Assembly: GCA_034508935.3 (NCBI GenBank)
Contig: CM067444.1
Location: forward strand, 34,388,693-34,452,692
DNA length: 64,000 bases
DNA from: Berghia stephanieae
Lineage: Eukaryota; Mollusca; Gastropoda; Nudibranchia; Aeolidiidae
Direction of reading: 5' to 3'
A program made the translations under genes and the position numbers. Position 1 is the first letter of the stretch; every line of letters starts with the position of its first letter. A model generated the notes under the pieces. It did not search any database and had not been told where the DNA came from. It saw only the letters and a program-made list of their open reading frames with translations. Shown here one piece after another: positions 25,301 to 33,412 of this stretch.

Positions 25301-28300
25301 GTGTGCTCTTGGAATCTACACCTGTTCCCTATTTGAACCAATTCCCCTTTGTCTTACTTTTTCTTTGGTGCTTTAATTGTAATTCTCGAACTTTTTACCA
25401 TCCCATTTTCTTCCTTTTTACTGTCACTGATATAACCTTAATCTGTTGTAAGCGCCATAAAACCATTAAAAACAAAAACAAAATGATAATCGTTTTCATT
25501 CTCGGTTTCCCTAATTTCCAGCTATTTTTCTCGATTTTGACTGTATTTTCTTATTCCAGAAAAACAATCATCATCAACTACAACAACAGCAGCATCATAG
25601 CTATCATCATCATTTGTTACCTAAACCACCACTAACCATCATCATCATCATTTGTTACCTAAACCACCACCTACAACCATCATCATCATTTGTTACCTAA
25701 ACCCCCACCTACAACCATCATCATCATCATTTGTTACCTAAACCACCACCTACAACCATCATCATCATCATTTGTTACCTAAACCACCACCTACAACCAT
25801 CATCATCATCATTTGTTACCTAAACCACCACCTACAACCATCATCATCATCATTTGTTACCTAAACCACCACCTACAACCATCATCATCATCATTTGTTA
25901 CCTAAACCACCACCTACAACCATCATCATCATCATTTGTTACCTAAACCACCACCTACAACCATCATCATCATCATTTGTTACCTAAACCACCACCTACA
26001 ACCATCATCACCATCATTTGTTACCTAAACCACCACCTACAACCATCATCATCATCATTTGTTACCTAAACCACCACCTACAACCATCATCATCATCATT
26101 TGTTACCTAAACCACCACCTACAACCATCATCATCATCATTTGTTACCTAAACCACCACCTACAACCATCATCATCATCATTTGTTACCTAAACCACCAC
26201 CTACAACCATCATCACATCATTTGTTACCTAAACCACCACCTACAACCATCATCACATCATTTGTTACCTAAACCACCACCTACAACCATCATCACCATC
26301 ATTTGTTACCTAAACCACCACCTACAACCATCATCATCATCATTTGTTACCTAAACCACCACCTACAACCATCATCATCATCATTTGTTACCTAAACCAC
26401 CACCTACAACCATCATCATCATCATTTGTTACCTAAACCACCACCTACAACCATCATCATCATCATTTGTTACCTAAACCACCACCTACAACCATCATCA
26501 TCATCATTTGTTACCTAAACCACCACCCACAACCATCATCATCATCATTGTTACCTAAACCACCACTACAACCATCATCATCATCATTTGTTACCTAAAC
26601 CACCACCTACAACCATCATCACATCATTTGTTACCTAAACCACCACCTACAACCATCATCATCATCATTTGTTACCTAAACCACCACCTACAACCATCAT
26701 CATCATTTTGTTACCTAAACCACCACCTACAACCATCATCATCATCATTTGTTACCTAAACCACCACCTACAACCATCATCATCATCATTTGTTACCTAA
26801 ACCACCACCTACAACCATCATCACCATCATTTGTTACCTAAACCACCACCTACAACCATCATCATCATCATTTGTTACCTAAACCACCACCTACAACCAT
26901 CATCATCATCATTTGTTACCTAAACCACCACCTACAACCATCATCATTTGTTACCTAAACCACCACCTACAACCATCATCATCATCATTTGTTACCTAAA
27001 CCACCACCTACAACCATCATCATCATCATTTGTTACCTAAACCACCACCTACAACCATCATCATCATCATTTGTTACCTAAACCACCACCTACAACCATC
27101 ATCATCATCATTTGTTACCTAAACCACCACCTACAACCATCATCATCATCATTTGTTACCTAAACCACCACCTACAACCATCATCACCATCAGTACCATC
27201 ACATAAGTCCTGGATTTACCTTAATTTTCTCAGAATTTTATCTCTGAAAAGTTGCCAGGTCTGATGATAATTGGTCTTTTGTGTCATGTGGTTACAAAAT
27301 GAGAATTTAAATGTCGTGTTTTCTTTTCCTTAAATCCAGGTCCACCCCAGATGCCCCCTACAGTCCACAGTCACAACCATAACCACCAAGGGCCTGCCAA
27401 CTTCATCCCTTCAGGAGTTCAGGGCATGCCAGCTGGAATCCAACAAGTTCCAGGTGCACTCGTGTCAAGTAAGTATCTATATTAGCACTGCAAATGGTGG
27501 CTGTTCAACCGTAAGGGGACTGGAAGGGAGGCCTCTTTTTTAAAAAATATACAACTAATGATATTAGCTGTTTAATTCCATGTGTGTTTTGCATTTAGAT
27601 TTTCTTTGGATTTTTCTTTTTGTTGAGGTCTCATCTTTAATTGCCATGCCACTGTGCACGTTAAACAGACAGTGGGCTAAAATTACGATCTGTTGACATT
27701 CTATGGACTTTCCTGCCAGTAACAAATTATAGGTCAAGGAAAAATGGAAAATTATAACTTCCATTCTCTAAGCCAATACGAATTACAAATTCATGACTAC
27801 ATATTTTTTCCAGTATTCTGATCAAGGCATTGCAGTGTTGTTATTTTTTACTTTTTATAATTAAAAAAAATGTCTTCTTGGGGGCTGATAGGGTTCTTGA
27901 ATTCTCTTGATTCCTGCAACCAGTCTTTTTTGGCTGACAGAGCAATAGACAAAATGCTATGACTATTTTACAGTGATAGATTTTTAAAATTTGTTTTATA
28001 AGTAATAGTGAATGACGTCATATTGTCTTTTTCTTTTTCCATTTTTATTTTTCATTTATGATTAGGTGTTTTGACTCCATCAATGTTTTTTCCACAAGAA
28101 AGTTCTAGAAGGTGAATTTGTTATTTGGTTAAGCTTTCAACCAAGCGCGGGTCTGTCAACCAAGGGTTGCACTTCCCCCCCTTTTTAAAAAAAATATTTT
28201 TCAGTCTTGCAAAATAAGATTTTCTGTTCCTCTTTTTTTTTTTTTTTTGTGGAGGGGGGGGAGGGGGTGGTGGTGTGTGTGTGTTAAATGATGTTTCTAT

Positions 28301-30092
28301 TGAATTACTACAACACCCATTTACTGAATGATTTTTCACCCGTTGTATTGTATTACGAAGCCAAATATTGTCAAAAATTTTTGTTTTAATATGAATAAAA
28401 ACAGGTTTGACATAGGTTTTTTTTCCAAATGATTGATAAGATTGGATTTCGATCAAACATGAATAAAGGAAGAGTTGGTTAAGTTCGGGTTCATCTCCTT
28501 TCTCTACATCTTTAAGTGTGTTTGTAATTAACATGATGAATGGTTTGCATGTAACCTGCATGATGGCATGAAATTCATTGGACCACTTTCATTTTCGGTA
28601 AATATCTTCACTTGGGTGTAAACGAATATTTTTATAACAGTTTTTTTTTTAGTGTTCACATTCTGTATTTGGAAACAGACAAAATAGGTCTTTCATGGTG
28701 GGTTTTTTTTGTTTTTTTGGTTGATTTGGCAAATCTTGGTTTTGTGTTGGGAAACTTTATTTTCTCTCTCCCTTTTTTTTTTTTTTTTTTTTTTCTCTCT
28801 CTCCCAAGCCTTAATCTGTTTCTCCAAGTCTAAAGGGTTGGCAGGCCTGAGAGTGGTTTTGAAGGCTTGCTTCATTTATAAATATAACTTGTTTTGGAGG
28901 GACACTTTTTTTTAATTTTGAGAACAATTTATTTTTTCATGTTTGAAACATTTTTATTCAGCAAATGTTTCGTTTTGATTTTGCTTAGATGACTAAGCTG
29001 TTTGGTCTTCAAACCATTTGTTAAAATCATGGGTGGTACGTTTCTTTTTTGTTTTTGTTTGTCATGAATTCATAGTTTTCTGAATCCAGAAAATTTCTGT
29101 TAAATCATTTATTTATCTATTCATTAAATTTTTTGTTGCTATTGCTCTTATTGTTAGTTTTAAATTGAATTTGTTCTGAGCGATTTATATTAGCTGAGCT
29201 AGATATGTCATAGCTCTAATATAGAAAAATTGGTATGTTTGTATTCTAGATTTTTTCTTTCCATCACTATTCCTGAATTTTTTTTTAAAGACTTAAGATA
29301 TATGTATGTGCGGCGATGTGGTCTTGTGGCATGACACTCACTTTCGGATAGGAAAGTCCTGGGTTCGAGCCTCGCGCTCGGCGCATAGTTGAGTCCTTGG
29401 AAAAGGCTCTTTACTCACATTCTCTCACCGTACTCAGGTGTAAAATGAGTTCCTGGCCGTTAACAGTGTTGTCTTTGTCCGAAAAATTGTATTATCGCCT
29501 AATAAGCGGCGTGTCCCGTCCTACATGTTAAATGTTGCTGTTGACTAGGGACCCCTTGTAAAGCGCTTTGAGCACATTTAGTGGATATGCGCTATATAAA
29601 GCTCAATTTTTAAAATTATTATTTATGTATTTATAATTTATAACTAAAAAGATATTTTCTCTTGTGATAAGGACTCCACTGGACAAAAACGCTCAAACTC
29701 CCTCTTGTTTATATCAAGTACATTAAAGTGAAGCTTGTCTTTTTACCAGATAATGATATTCAAAAATGTCATGTCAGAACATCTTTTTAGCCAAGAAGTG
29801 ATTCCAATTCTGTCTATATAGCGTTAATATACTTTGTGGATATTTATTTTTTGTTAATTTAGTGTTCAATGTCTTCAAGAATACCCAATTTTTTTTATTT
29901 AAAAAAAAAAATCATCTCATTCCTGTTTATTTCTGAATCCACACAATTAAAATTTTTTTTTGAGTTTTGGTTGTCAGGCATGTGTTCAACTTATAGTAAA
30001 TTCATACCACTCATAGAATACCTTTTTTCATCGCTGTTTTCTGTTTGTCTTTCAGTGCAGTCCCCCTTCAGCCATACCAGCCTCAACCATAA
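9985..30092 (+). CDS. ATXN2: Ataxin-2 (spliced gene, 18 recognisable exons)
   Basis: Ataxin-2 is a cytoplasmic RNA-binding protein that binds poly(A)-binding protein and RNA helicases and acts in translation, mRNA stability and stress granules (established knowledge). The exons are 9985-10036, 10467-10538, 10909-10980, 11686-11821, 13489-13622, 14019-14107, 14269-14493, 14656-15224, 16980-17234, 18164-18234, 18705-18952, 20230-20272, 21479-21632, 22508-22608, 22841-22940, 23906-24498, 27340-27468 and 30056-30092. All have AG/GT borders and compatible phases. The order Lsm, LsmAD, Pro/Gln/His-rich linker, PAM2, Q/P-rich tail is the ataxin-2 layout. The sum is about 1,030 residues, similar to human ATXN2 and ATXN2L. 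The first coding exon is missing or uncertain because exon 9985 starts inside a codon. The frame breaks once inside exon 23906-24498 and probably once in the last exon, both at C5 runs. There is no long polyglutamine tract; the longest glutamine run seen is five. Confidence 0.93.
10467..10538 (+). CDS. ATXN2: ataxin-2 exon: start of Lsm domain
   Basis: This 72-nt phase 0/0 exon encodes SSSPNSKGIYEDPRTAMMMC and then TVL. It aligns with vertebrate EGVYNNSRMLHFLTAVVG, the first helix and strand of the ataxin-2 Lsm domain. Acceptor CCTCAG, donor GTATGT. Confidence 0.88.
10909..10980 (+). CDS. ATXN2: ataxin-2 exon: Lsm domain, Sm1 part
   Basis: This 72-nt phase 0/0 exon encodes GAHSTVKTRNGNKYTGHTTG followed by FSER. 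It matches vertebrate GSTCDVKVKNGTTYEGIFKT, with the NG-x-x-Y-x-G turn typical of Sm1. Acceptor TATTTCAG, donor GTACGT. Confidence 0.92.
11323..11613 (+). mobile_element. tRNA-derived SINE (family A), diverged
   Basis: It follows the family A order: A-box-like TAGTGGTATAACGG, GTCCTTGGAAAA, TCACATTCTCTC, AATGAGTACCTGG, and tail CCCCTTGTAAAGGCTTTG. The B box is degraded. It lies in the intron before exon 11686. Confidence 0.8.
11686..11821 (+). CDS. ATXN2: ataxin-2 exon: Lsm domain, Sm2 part
   Basis: It encodes GDIAMVDAKLEVED, a spacer, IPKDNFVVCITNGVDIKGLS and IG. It corresponds to human FELAVDAVHRK ... FKPSDVMLVHFRNVDF and completes the Lsm fold. Acceptor TTTCCAG, donor GTAAGT; ends in phase 1. 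Confidence 0.93.
12890..13335 (+). mobile_element. long SINE-like repeat (family B)
   Basis: It starts CTCCCATAGTGGGCAGGGAG, runs through TTTGTCTTCGAATGAGATTA, GTAAATCATCTCTCTGTTAT, TAATTCTAGAACTTTTTACT and TTGCAAGTGCCGTAAAACC, and ends A-rich. Missing the first about 20 bp and some internal segments. Intronic. Confidence 0.85.
13489..13622 (+). CDS. ATXN2: ataxin-2 exon: Lsm to LsmAD linker
   Basis: It encodes STDFTDAGITSRVNGSSQSG, then MRELQPWQDDDADTTTSMAL and DDGQ. It matches human KFTDSAIAMNSKVNGEHKEK with its W-containing acidic stretch. Phase 1 in, phase 0 out; donor GTAAAA. Confidence 0.93.
14019..14107 (+). CDS. ATXN2: ataxin-2 exon: start of LsmAD domain
   Basis: It encodes TGWEPKDMFQENKEKFNLKS then TYQDDLRGYT. 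It matches human NGWDPNEMFKFNEENYGVKT followed by TYDSSLSSYT, a hallmark of LsmAD. Donor GTAAGT, phase 2 out. Confidence 0.95.
14269..14493 (+). CDS. ATXN2: ataxin-2 exon: LsmAD core helices
   Basis: It encodes ELPDPSSEGYEERRRFAERK, then AEEIERSEVYRSRIAKENED and a Ser/Lys-rich tail. The A-x-EIE-S-x-x-YR-RIA-EN pattern is the conserved LsmAD signature (human LAREIESSPQYRLRIAMEND). The domain ends here and the protein turns into a disordered linker. Confidence 0.95.
14656..15230 (+). CDS. ATXN2: ataxin-2 exon: His/Pro/Gln-rich linker with two possible donors
   Basis: About 190 codons rich in Pro, Gln, His and Asn follow a TTCTCCAG acceptor. The composition fits the disordered central region of ataxin-2. 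The exon has two consecutive donors six bases apart, after 15224 (GTAAGA) and after 15230 (GTAAGT). Both leave phase 1, so either choice keeps the downstream frame and adds or omits two residues. The opposite strand is open for 125 codons, a shadow of the skewed composition. Confidence 0.9.
15845..16330 (+). repeat. degenerate TAG- and CAC/CAT-rich simple sequence in an intron
   Basis: GTAGTAGTAG-like units up to about 15970, then CACCATCAT-like units from 16141. The 128-codon His-rich frame from 16027 lacks splice signals that would fit the gene and is likely simple-sequence noise. Confidence 0.7.
16980..17234 (+). CDS. ATXN2: ataxin-2 exon: Ser/Pro-rich linker
   Basis: It encodes DGPHVSEMSTSHKNMDRYGG followed by VPSSPAATPLVHSSSK and a Thr/Pro/Asn-rich stretch to SQDSNP. 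It has a TTTCAG acceptor and GTAAGT donor, phase 1 in and 1 out, 85 codons. It is linker sequence with no fold that I recognise. Confidence 0.85.
17580..17602 (+). repeat. C23 homopolymer
   Basis: An uninterrupted run of 23 C in an ataxin-2 intron. Confidence 0.9.
18164..18234 (+). CDS. ATXN2: ataxin-2 exon: short conserved helix before PAM2 region
   Basis: It encodes EDSRNKVKDNKVQQLMYFKS followed by KFVL. Vertebrate ataxin-2 has a comparable charged helix at this place (LEELRKFGAQFKL). TTTCCACAG acceptor, GTGAGT donor, phase 1 in, 0 out. Confidence 0.85.
18705..18952 (+). CDS. ATXN2: ataxin-2 exon: Ser/Thr-rich linker
   Basis: It begins DDSSKTSHESSSESMEDNSK and continues with Ser, Thr, Ala and Pro to EKSKSEV. 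It is probably a phosphorylated disordered linker. Acceptor AATCCAG, donor GTATGT after 18952, phase 0 in and 2 out, which joins exactly to the PAM2 exon. Confidence 0.87.
19350..19383 (+). repeat. G34 homopolymer
   Basis: An uninterrupted run of 34 G on the coding strand of an ataxin-2 intron. It could fold into a G-quadruplex in DNA or pre-mRNA. The true length is uncertain. Confidence 0.9.
19837..20173 (+). mobile_element. 337-bp SINE (family C), copy 1
   Basis: It starts GCGGGTGGTTGGATGGGAGC and ends GAGACCTAAAGCAACAAACA with an (AAAC)n tail. It is flanked by the 14-bp direct repeat AAATAAGAAAATTT (19823-19836 and 20174-20187). The head has weak A- and B-box matches (TGGTTGGATGGG, GTACGATCC), suggesting a tRNA origin. 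Located in the intron before the PAM2 exon. Confidence 0.9.
20230..20272 (+). CDS. ATXN2: ataxin-2 exon: PAM2 motif
   Basis: This 43-nt exon encodes (V)TKSTLNPLAAEFKP. It is a perfect PAM2 peptide (S-x-LNP-x-A-x-x-F-x-P), which binds the MLLE domain of poly(A)-binding protein. Vertebrate ATXN2 has KSTLNPNAKEFNP. Acceptor CATTCCAG, donor GTGAGT, phase 2 in and 0 out. Skipping this exon would shift the frame. Confidence 0.95.
20624..21147 (+). mobile_element. long SINE-like repeat (family B), complete with target repeats
   Basis: The 524-bp copy begins CTGGGTGGGGATCCTGACCT and ends CGCCGTAAAACCC with an (AAAAAC)n tail. AAACATTCATAC flanks both sides (20612-20623 and 21148-21159). This fixes the ends of the family and shows LINE-type insertion. 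Confidence 0.9.
21479..21632 (+). CDS. ATXN2: ataxin-2 exon: Pro-rich segment after PAM2
   Basis: It encodes KAQAAPVEAQPSPPPLRVSP and then QIIPPYAAPNMTWVPASAIP ... YPGRTKG. The position and the Pro/Tyr content match the region after PAM2 in vertebrates (YSPQYISYIPQI). TGTTTCAG acceptor, GTAAGT donor, phase 0 in, 1 out. Confidence 0.88.
21800..21960 (+). mobile_element. tRNA-derived SINE (family A), internally deleted
   Basis: The head CTATGTGGTCTAGTGGTGTG and a B-box-like GGTTTGAGTC are joined directly to TGTCTCATCCTACATGTTAA and the usual tail, so about 140 bp of the body are missing. Intronic. Confidence 0.85.
22036..22374 (+). mobile_element. 339-bp SINE (family C), copy 2
   Basis: Nearly identical to copy 1 apart from a few bases and a TTC insertion. 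It is flanked by AGATAAAACTAA (22024-22035 and 22375-22386), so it is a separate, recent insertion in an ataxin-2 intron. Confidence 0.9.
22508..22608 (+). CDS. ATXN2: ataxin-2 exon: C-terminal region
   Basis: It encodes VLPVGRDLTAQVTGQPLLAH and GQHMIYMPQQGSYQ. ATTTCAG acceptor, GTACAA donor, phase 1 in, 0 out. Composition is as in the ataxin-2 C-terminal half. Confidence 0.85.
22841..22940 (+). CDS. ATXN2: ataxin-2 exon: C-terminal region
   Basis: It encodes VYNARMVAPNTFPASQGQQG and GLDQSSPQPPQVF. TTTTTTGCAG acceptor, GTGAGT donor, phase 0 in, 1 out. It resembles vertebrate segments such as PVFAPMLQSNPR. Confidence 0.85.
23352..23831 (+). mobile_element. long SINE-like repeat (family B), slightly 5' truncated
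   Basis: It begins CGTAGTGGGCAGGGAGGTAC and ends with ACAAAACAAAC. AGGCCAATATGT flanks both sides (23340-23351 and 23832-23843). Intronic. Confidence 0.9.
23906..24498 (+). CDS. ATXN2: ataxin-2 exon: long Gln/Pro/His-rich segment, frame break inside
   Basis: It opens with VASQQQLVPAPIPAHLPHHP and stays rich in Gln, Pro and His, including VQQQQQHPQQ. At the C5 run 24332-24336 the ataxin-like composition moves to the next frame (QMSQSSSHHTPGHQPQYVVM ... FQPQQNLLHG), ending in phase 1 at a GTATGT donor. One extra C in the run restores a single frame, and only the shifted frame fits the phase of exon 27340. QPQQNLLHG resembles vertebrate QPQQNLYHPG. I read this as an assembly indel rather than a real mutation. 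Confidence 0.88.
24981..25482 (+). mobile_element. long SINE-like repeat (family B)
   Basis: CTCCCATAGTGGGCAGGGAG to AAAACCATTAAAAACAAAAA with small deletions. It stands about 80 bp upstream of the odd exon-like sequence that opens the minisatellite. Confidence 0.87.
25560..25650 (+). other. Possible decayed or cassette exon at the head of the minisatellite
   Basis: A good acceptor (TATTTTCTTATTCCAG) is followed by a frame reading KNNHHQLQQQQHHSYHHHLL and PKPPL, the same composition as ataxin-2. In the phase left by exon 23906-24498 it is one base out, at an A5 run. No convincing donor follows; the sequence runs straight into the 41-bp repeats. It may be a former exon or a cryptic one. Confidence 0.3.
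25600..27196 (+). repeat. 41-bp minisatellite, about 39 units, in an ataxin-2 intron
   Basis: The unit is ACCACCACCTACAACC, then (CAT)4-5, then TTTGTTACCTAA. Most units are 41 bp. Variants lose one CAT (38 bp), read CATCACATCATT (40 bp), or change one CAT to CAC. Every unit carries TAA in one frame, and 41 is not a multiple of three, so the array is not coding. It fills most of the intron between exons 24498 and 27340. Confidence 0.95.
27340..27468 (+). CDS. ATXN2: ataxin-2 exon: C-terminal region
   Basis: It encodes GPPQMPPTVHSHNHNHQGPA then NFIPSGVQGMPAGIQQVPGA and LVS. AAATCCAG acceptor and GTAAGT donor, phase 1 in and 1 out. It follows the 41-bp minisatellite intron directly. Confidence 0.87.
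27469..29310 (+). other. ataxin-2 last intron, T-rich
   Basis: Long T and A runs, a GT-rich patch near 28230-28285 and unique sequence. No exon with matching phase was seen before 30056. Confidence 0.6.
29311..29620 (+). mobile_element. tRNA-derived SINE (family A)
   Basis: A near-complete copy. The head has the A box GTCTTGTGGCATGACAC and B box GGTTCGAGCCT. The body has AAAAGGCTCTTTACTCACAT and GTGTAAAATGAGTTCCTGG. The tail is TAAAGCGCTTTGAGCAC and GCGCTATATAAAGC. It lies in the last ataxin-2 intron. Confidence 0.92.
30056..30092 (+). CDS. ATXN2: ataxin-2 candidate last coding exon
   Basis: A strong acceptor (TGTCTTTCAG) is followed five bases later by a second AG. From the second (exon from 30061) the phase 1 frame reads IPLQPYQPQP then TAA at 30090. 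From the first (30056) the frame starts MQSP and would also reach LQPYQPQP-stop if the C5 run at 30062-30066 had one more C. Some vertebrate isoforms end with a short exon starting VQS, so the first acceptor plus an under-called C is attractive. As written, the first acceptor reads on past this stop. Confidence 0.6.
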
Positions 30093-30215
30093 TGCTTGCT
30101 TGGCCTTAGGAATGAAAGATGGAAAGGTGCAGTATTATATTTCATCCATACAATCTCTTTCTACCTCTGGTGTCCACATTCGTCCCCTAGTCTTGCTATT
30201 ACTGAGTTTGCGCGA

Positions 30216-31417
30216 CAGGGCGCCAACGGGTCCCGTTAGAGATAGACGACGATTGGGACTGTTTGGAAGCTTTAACCCTTTGCCCACTAGTCATTATGAC
30301 ATCCGAAATGCTATCGCCTTATCCATCTACGCCAGAATAGAAATAGAGGGTGGAGCCTACCATGATATAACATTTTATGGATCCCTAATTTCATCATATC
30401 AGTTCTGTCCACTGACAGGTGGGTGGATATCGCTTTCAAGAACTTATGTCCTTATATGGAATCCTGAGTTTTTGACCAATCAACGGATTGCTCTTTTGAT
30501 AGCTCGCTTGTCAACATGAGTCAGCTCAGCCCTTGATTTATGTAAAGGCATCACAGGCGGTATATGTTGTGTAACTTCAAAGACCACGGTTGACCGAAAG
30601 CGATGAATGGAAGCCCTACTGTGGCGTGGAGAACGAGGTCTTGTATGTATTGTTACGTCATATCTCAACGCTCGTGAATTCTTAGTACGGCTGGACTCAC
30701 AATCAAAACTCGAAATCTGTGTTTTAAACTCTTGAATCAATCGAGTTACATCAGTGCGTTCGTCTCATTGAGAAATGAAAAACGATATATAAATCAAGAA
30801 CATCGACCGGAAAATAAGGAAATTATCATAAAATTATAAAATTTGAGAAAGCTATTTTCAAAATCAAATATATTACAAAAAAGGTTATTTCTAGACCGAT
30901 TTTTATGAGACAAAGACAATTTTTTCTCCACTTTTCAAGCTGATTCCAACAATGAGGTTTTCAAATTTATCGCGATAAGATTATTTGTCATTATTTTTTT
31001 TAATACCCAATTGACTGCTCAGGAAATGAATACGTAATCCTTGGCTGCTAGCGAGTAGGTGTTAAATTTTGCTTACCCTTTCCCACGCAGACGCACACAC
31101 ACACACACACACACACACAGACTGAACACACAATGTATGTCTTTCACTTCTGGCCAAAGTTGCCTTATTACAACTTAGACTCGAATGATAACAGCGAGTA
31201 GGGTGTCAGATTAAACTTCAGTCTTAAAGGTCTAATTCAATTCACACCGTAATAAATCATAATAATGATCATTCTTGATATATTAGAGCATTAAAATATT
31301 TAATTCACATTACTATAAATATATTTTAAATATATGTATTTTGTAATTATTTTAGCGACGATACGAACCCCTTTTAATCGTCGAGCCGAACGATAGGATG
31401 CTAGACGACGATAAGTC

Positions 31418-31473
<56 letters not shown>

Positions 31474-32345
31474 CTACGTGGGAAAGGGTAAGCAAAATTT
31501 AACACCTACTCGCTAGCCGCCAAGGATTACGTATTCATTTCCTGAGCAGTCAATTGGGTCTTAAAAAAAATAATGACAAATAATCTTATCGCGATAAATT
31601 TGAAAACCTCATTGTTGGAATCAGCTTGAAAAGTGGAGAAAAATTGTCTTTGTCTCATAAAAATCGGTCTAGAAATAGCCTTTTTTGTAATAGATTTGAT
31701 TTTGAAAACAGCTTTCTCAAATTTTATAATTTTATGATAATTTCCTTGTTTTCCGGTCGATGTTCTTGATTTATATATCGTTTTTCATTTCTCAATGAGA
31801 CGAACGCACTGATGTAACTCGATTGAGTCAAGAGTTTAAAACACAATTTCGTGTTTTGATTGTGAGTCCAGCCGTACTAAGAATTCACGAGCGTTGAGAT
31901 ATGACGTAACTATACATACAAGACCTCGTTCTCCACGCCACAGTAGGGCTTCCATTCATCGCTTTCGGTCAATCGTGGTCTTTGAAGTTACACAACATAT
32001 ACCGCCTGTGATGCCTGTTCATAAATCAATGGTTGAGCTGACTCATGTTGACAAGCGAGCTATCAAAAGAGCAATCGTTGATTGGTCAAAAACTCAGAAT
32101 TTCATATAAGGACACAAGTTCTGGAAAGCGATATCCACCCACCTGTCAGTGGACAGAACTGATATGACGAAATTAGGGCTCCATAAAATGTTATATCATG
32201 GTAGGCTCCACCCTCTATTTCTATTCTGGCGTAGATGTAGAAGGCGATAGCATTTCGGATGTCATAATGACTAGTGGGCAAAGGGTTAAAGCTTCCAAAC
32301 AATCCCAATCGTCGTCTATCTCTAATCGGCCCCGTTAGCGCCCTG
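30216..32345. mobile_element. 2.13-kb foldback element with about 0.9-kb inverted arms
   Basis: The left arm (30216 to about 31118) and the right arm (about 31419-32345) are inverted copies with high identity, separated by about 300 bp. Both inner edges are CA/GT microsatellites. The ends read CAGGGCGCCAACGGG and CCCGTTAGCGCCCTG. Flanking octamers TTGCGCGA and ATGCGCAA match at 6 of 8 positions. CAGGG-type ends and an 8-bp duplication suggest a hAT-type non-autonomous element; this is inference. Frames of 60-90 codons occur in both arms only because the arms are copies. Confidence 0.85.
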
Positions 32346-32555
32346 ATGCGCAATCTATTTCTTTTCTTTCCCTTAATTACTTTCTCATTTGGGGTCGTTT
32401 GATCTCAAAGTGTTTGGGGATGTCTACATAGGTCTTAATTTTCTGCTATATAGCGGAAATCCGCTTTTTCTCTGCTATGGCTTCACCTCTGCTCCTAGGA
32501 CAAGGTCTAGAGAAAACTTTTGAGGAGCAGTTTCCACGGGGGGGGGGGGGGGGGG

Positions 32556-32730
32556 TGCTCTTTGTGTCTTCAATTCCCTTTATCTAATTTCCTTCTCCAG
32601 GTTGCTTCATGTCTTTGTCGAAATGAGATTGTGTGGTTTTGTCCCGACACTGACTGGAGACTTTGGCTGAGAAGGAAGCAGTCAAATGTATAACAGTAGT
32701 TTTGGAAGATGATATTTTTTCCCAGTTTTA
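32556..32730 (+). mobile_element. partial family B repeat after a G18 tract
   Basis: TGTGTCTTCAATTCCCTTTA, AATGAGATTGTGTGGTTTTG and GAAGCAGTCAAATGTATA match the 5' third of family B. A run of 18 G (32538-32555) precedes it. Confidence 0.75.
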
Positions 32731-32865
32731 TAAAACTGACCAAATTTCATATTTTTACCATCCAGGTTTGGATTCCTCAACCGAAATTTGAGAGGAAAAT
32801 ACTGCGAATCTTGATATTGTTTAAAGAAATGATTATTTAACCAAATTAGACTTCAAGTCTCTTAG

Positions 32866-33412
32866 TGGGGTTTGTCTTACCTCCCATAGTGGGCAGGGAG
32901 ACACTTTCTGTGTCTTCTATCCCCATTATCTGTTATCCAACATGTTTTTTGTCTTTGCCTTGGAATGAGATTGCTTGGTTTTGTCCTGGCCTTGGTCGAT
33001 ACTCTGGCTGGGAGGGAAACAGTCACATGTATAGTTAGCATTTTGGAAGATGATATTTTTTTGTCTTGTAAATCATTGTATTATTTTTGTTTTACATATG
33101 TTATGATTTGTAAACAATTATGTTCCCTTAGTGGGAATCTGCTGCTGTGTCAGGGTGAGACGTTAAGATCTCAAACTAAATACACTGATAGTGTGCTGTT
33201 GGAATCTACATCTGTTCCCTATTTGAACCAATTCCCTCAGGTCTTTGGAATCTACATCTGTTCCCTATTTGAACCAATTCCCTCAGGTCTTACTTTTTCT
33301 TGGGTGCTTTAATTGTAATTCTAGAACTCTTTACTATCCATTTTCTTCCTTTTTACTGGCGCTAATATGACTAAATGTTGCAAGCGCCATGAAACCTTTT
33401 AATACAATAAAA
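32866..33412 (+). mobile_element. long SINE-like repeat (family B) with an internal duplication
   Basis: CCTCCCATAGTGGGCAGGGA to CAAGCGCCATGAAACC. A 46-bp segment starting GGAATCTACATCTGTTCCC occurs twice in tandem (about 33200-33292). Confidence 0.87.

Noticed and set aside
25600-27196. CRISPR-like array of regular repeats
   Set aside because: Units are directly adjacent with no unique spacers, lie in an animal intron and vary only in CAT count. It is a minisatellite.
29869-30519. 216-codon frame across the end of ataxin-2
   Set aside because: It joins intron, last exon and the left arm of the foldback element; the Q/P-rich frame and splice sites explain the exon better.
30480-32353. Repeated 70-86 codon frames in the foldback arms
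   Set aside because: The same frame appears in both arms because they are inverted copies; it has no domain features and is not conserved at its ends.
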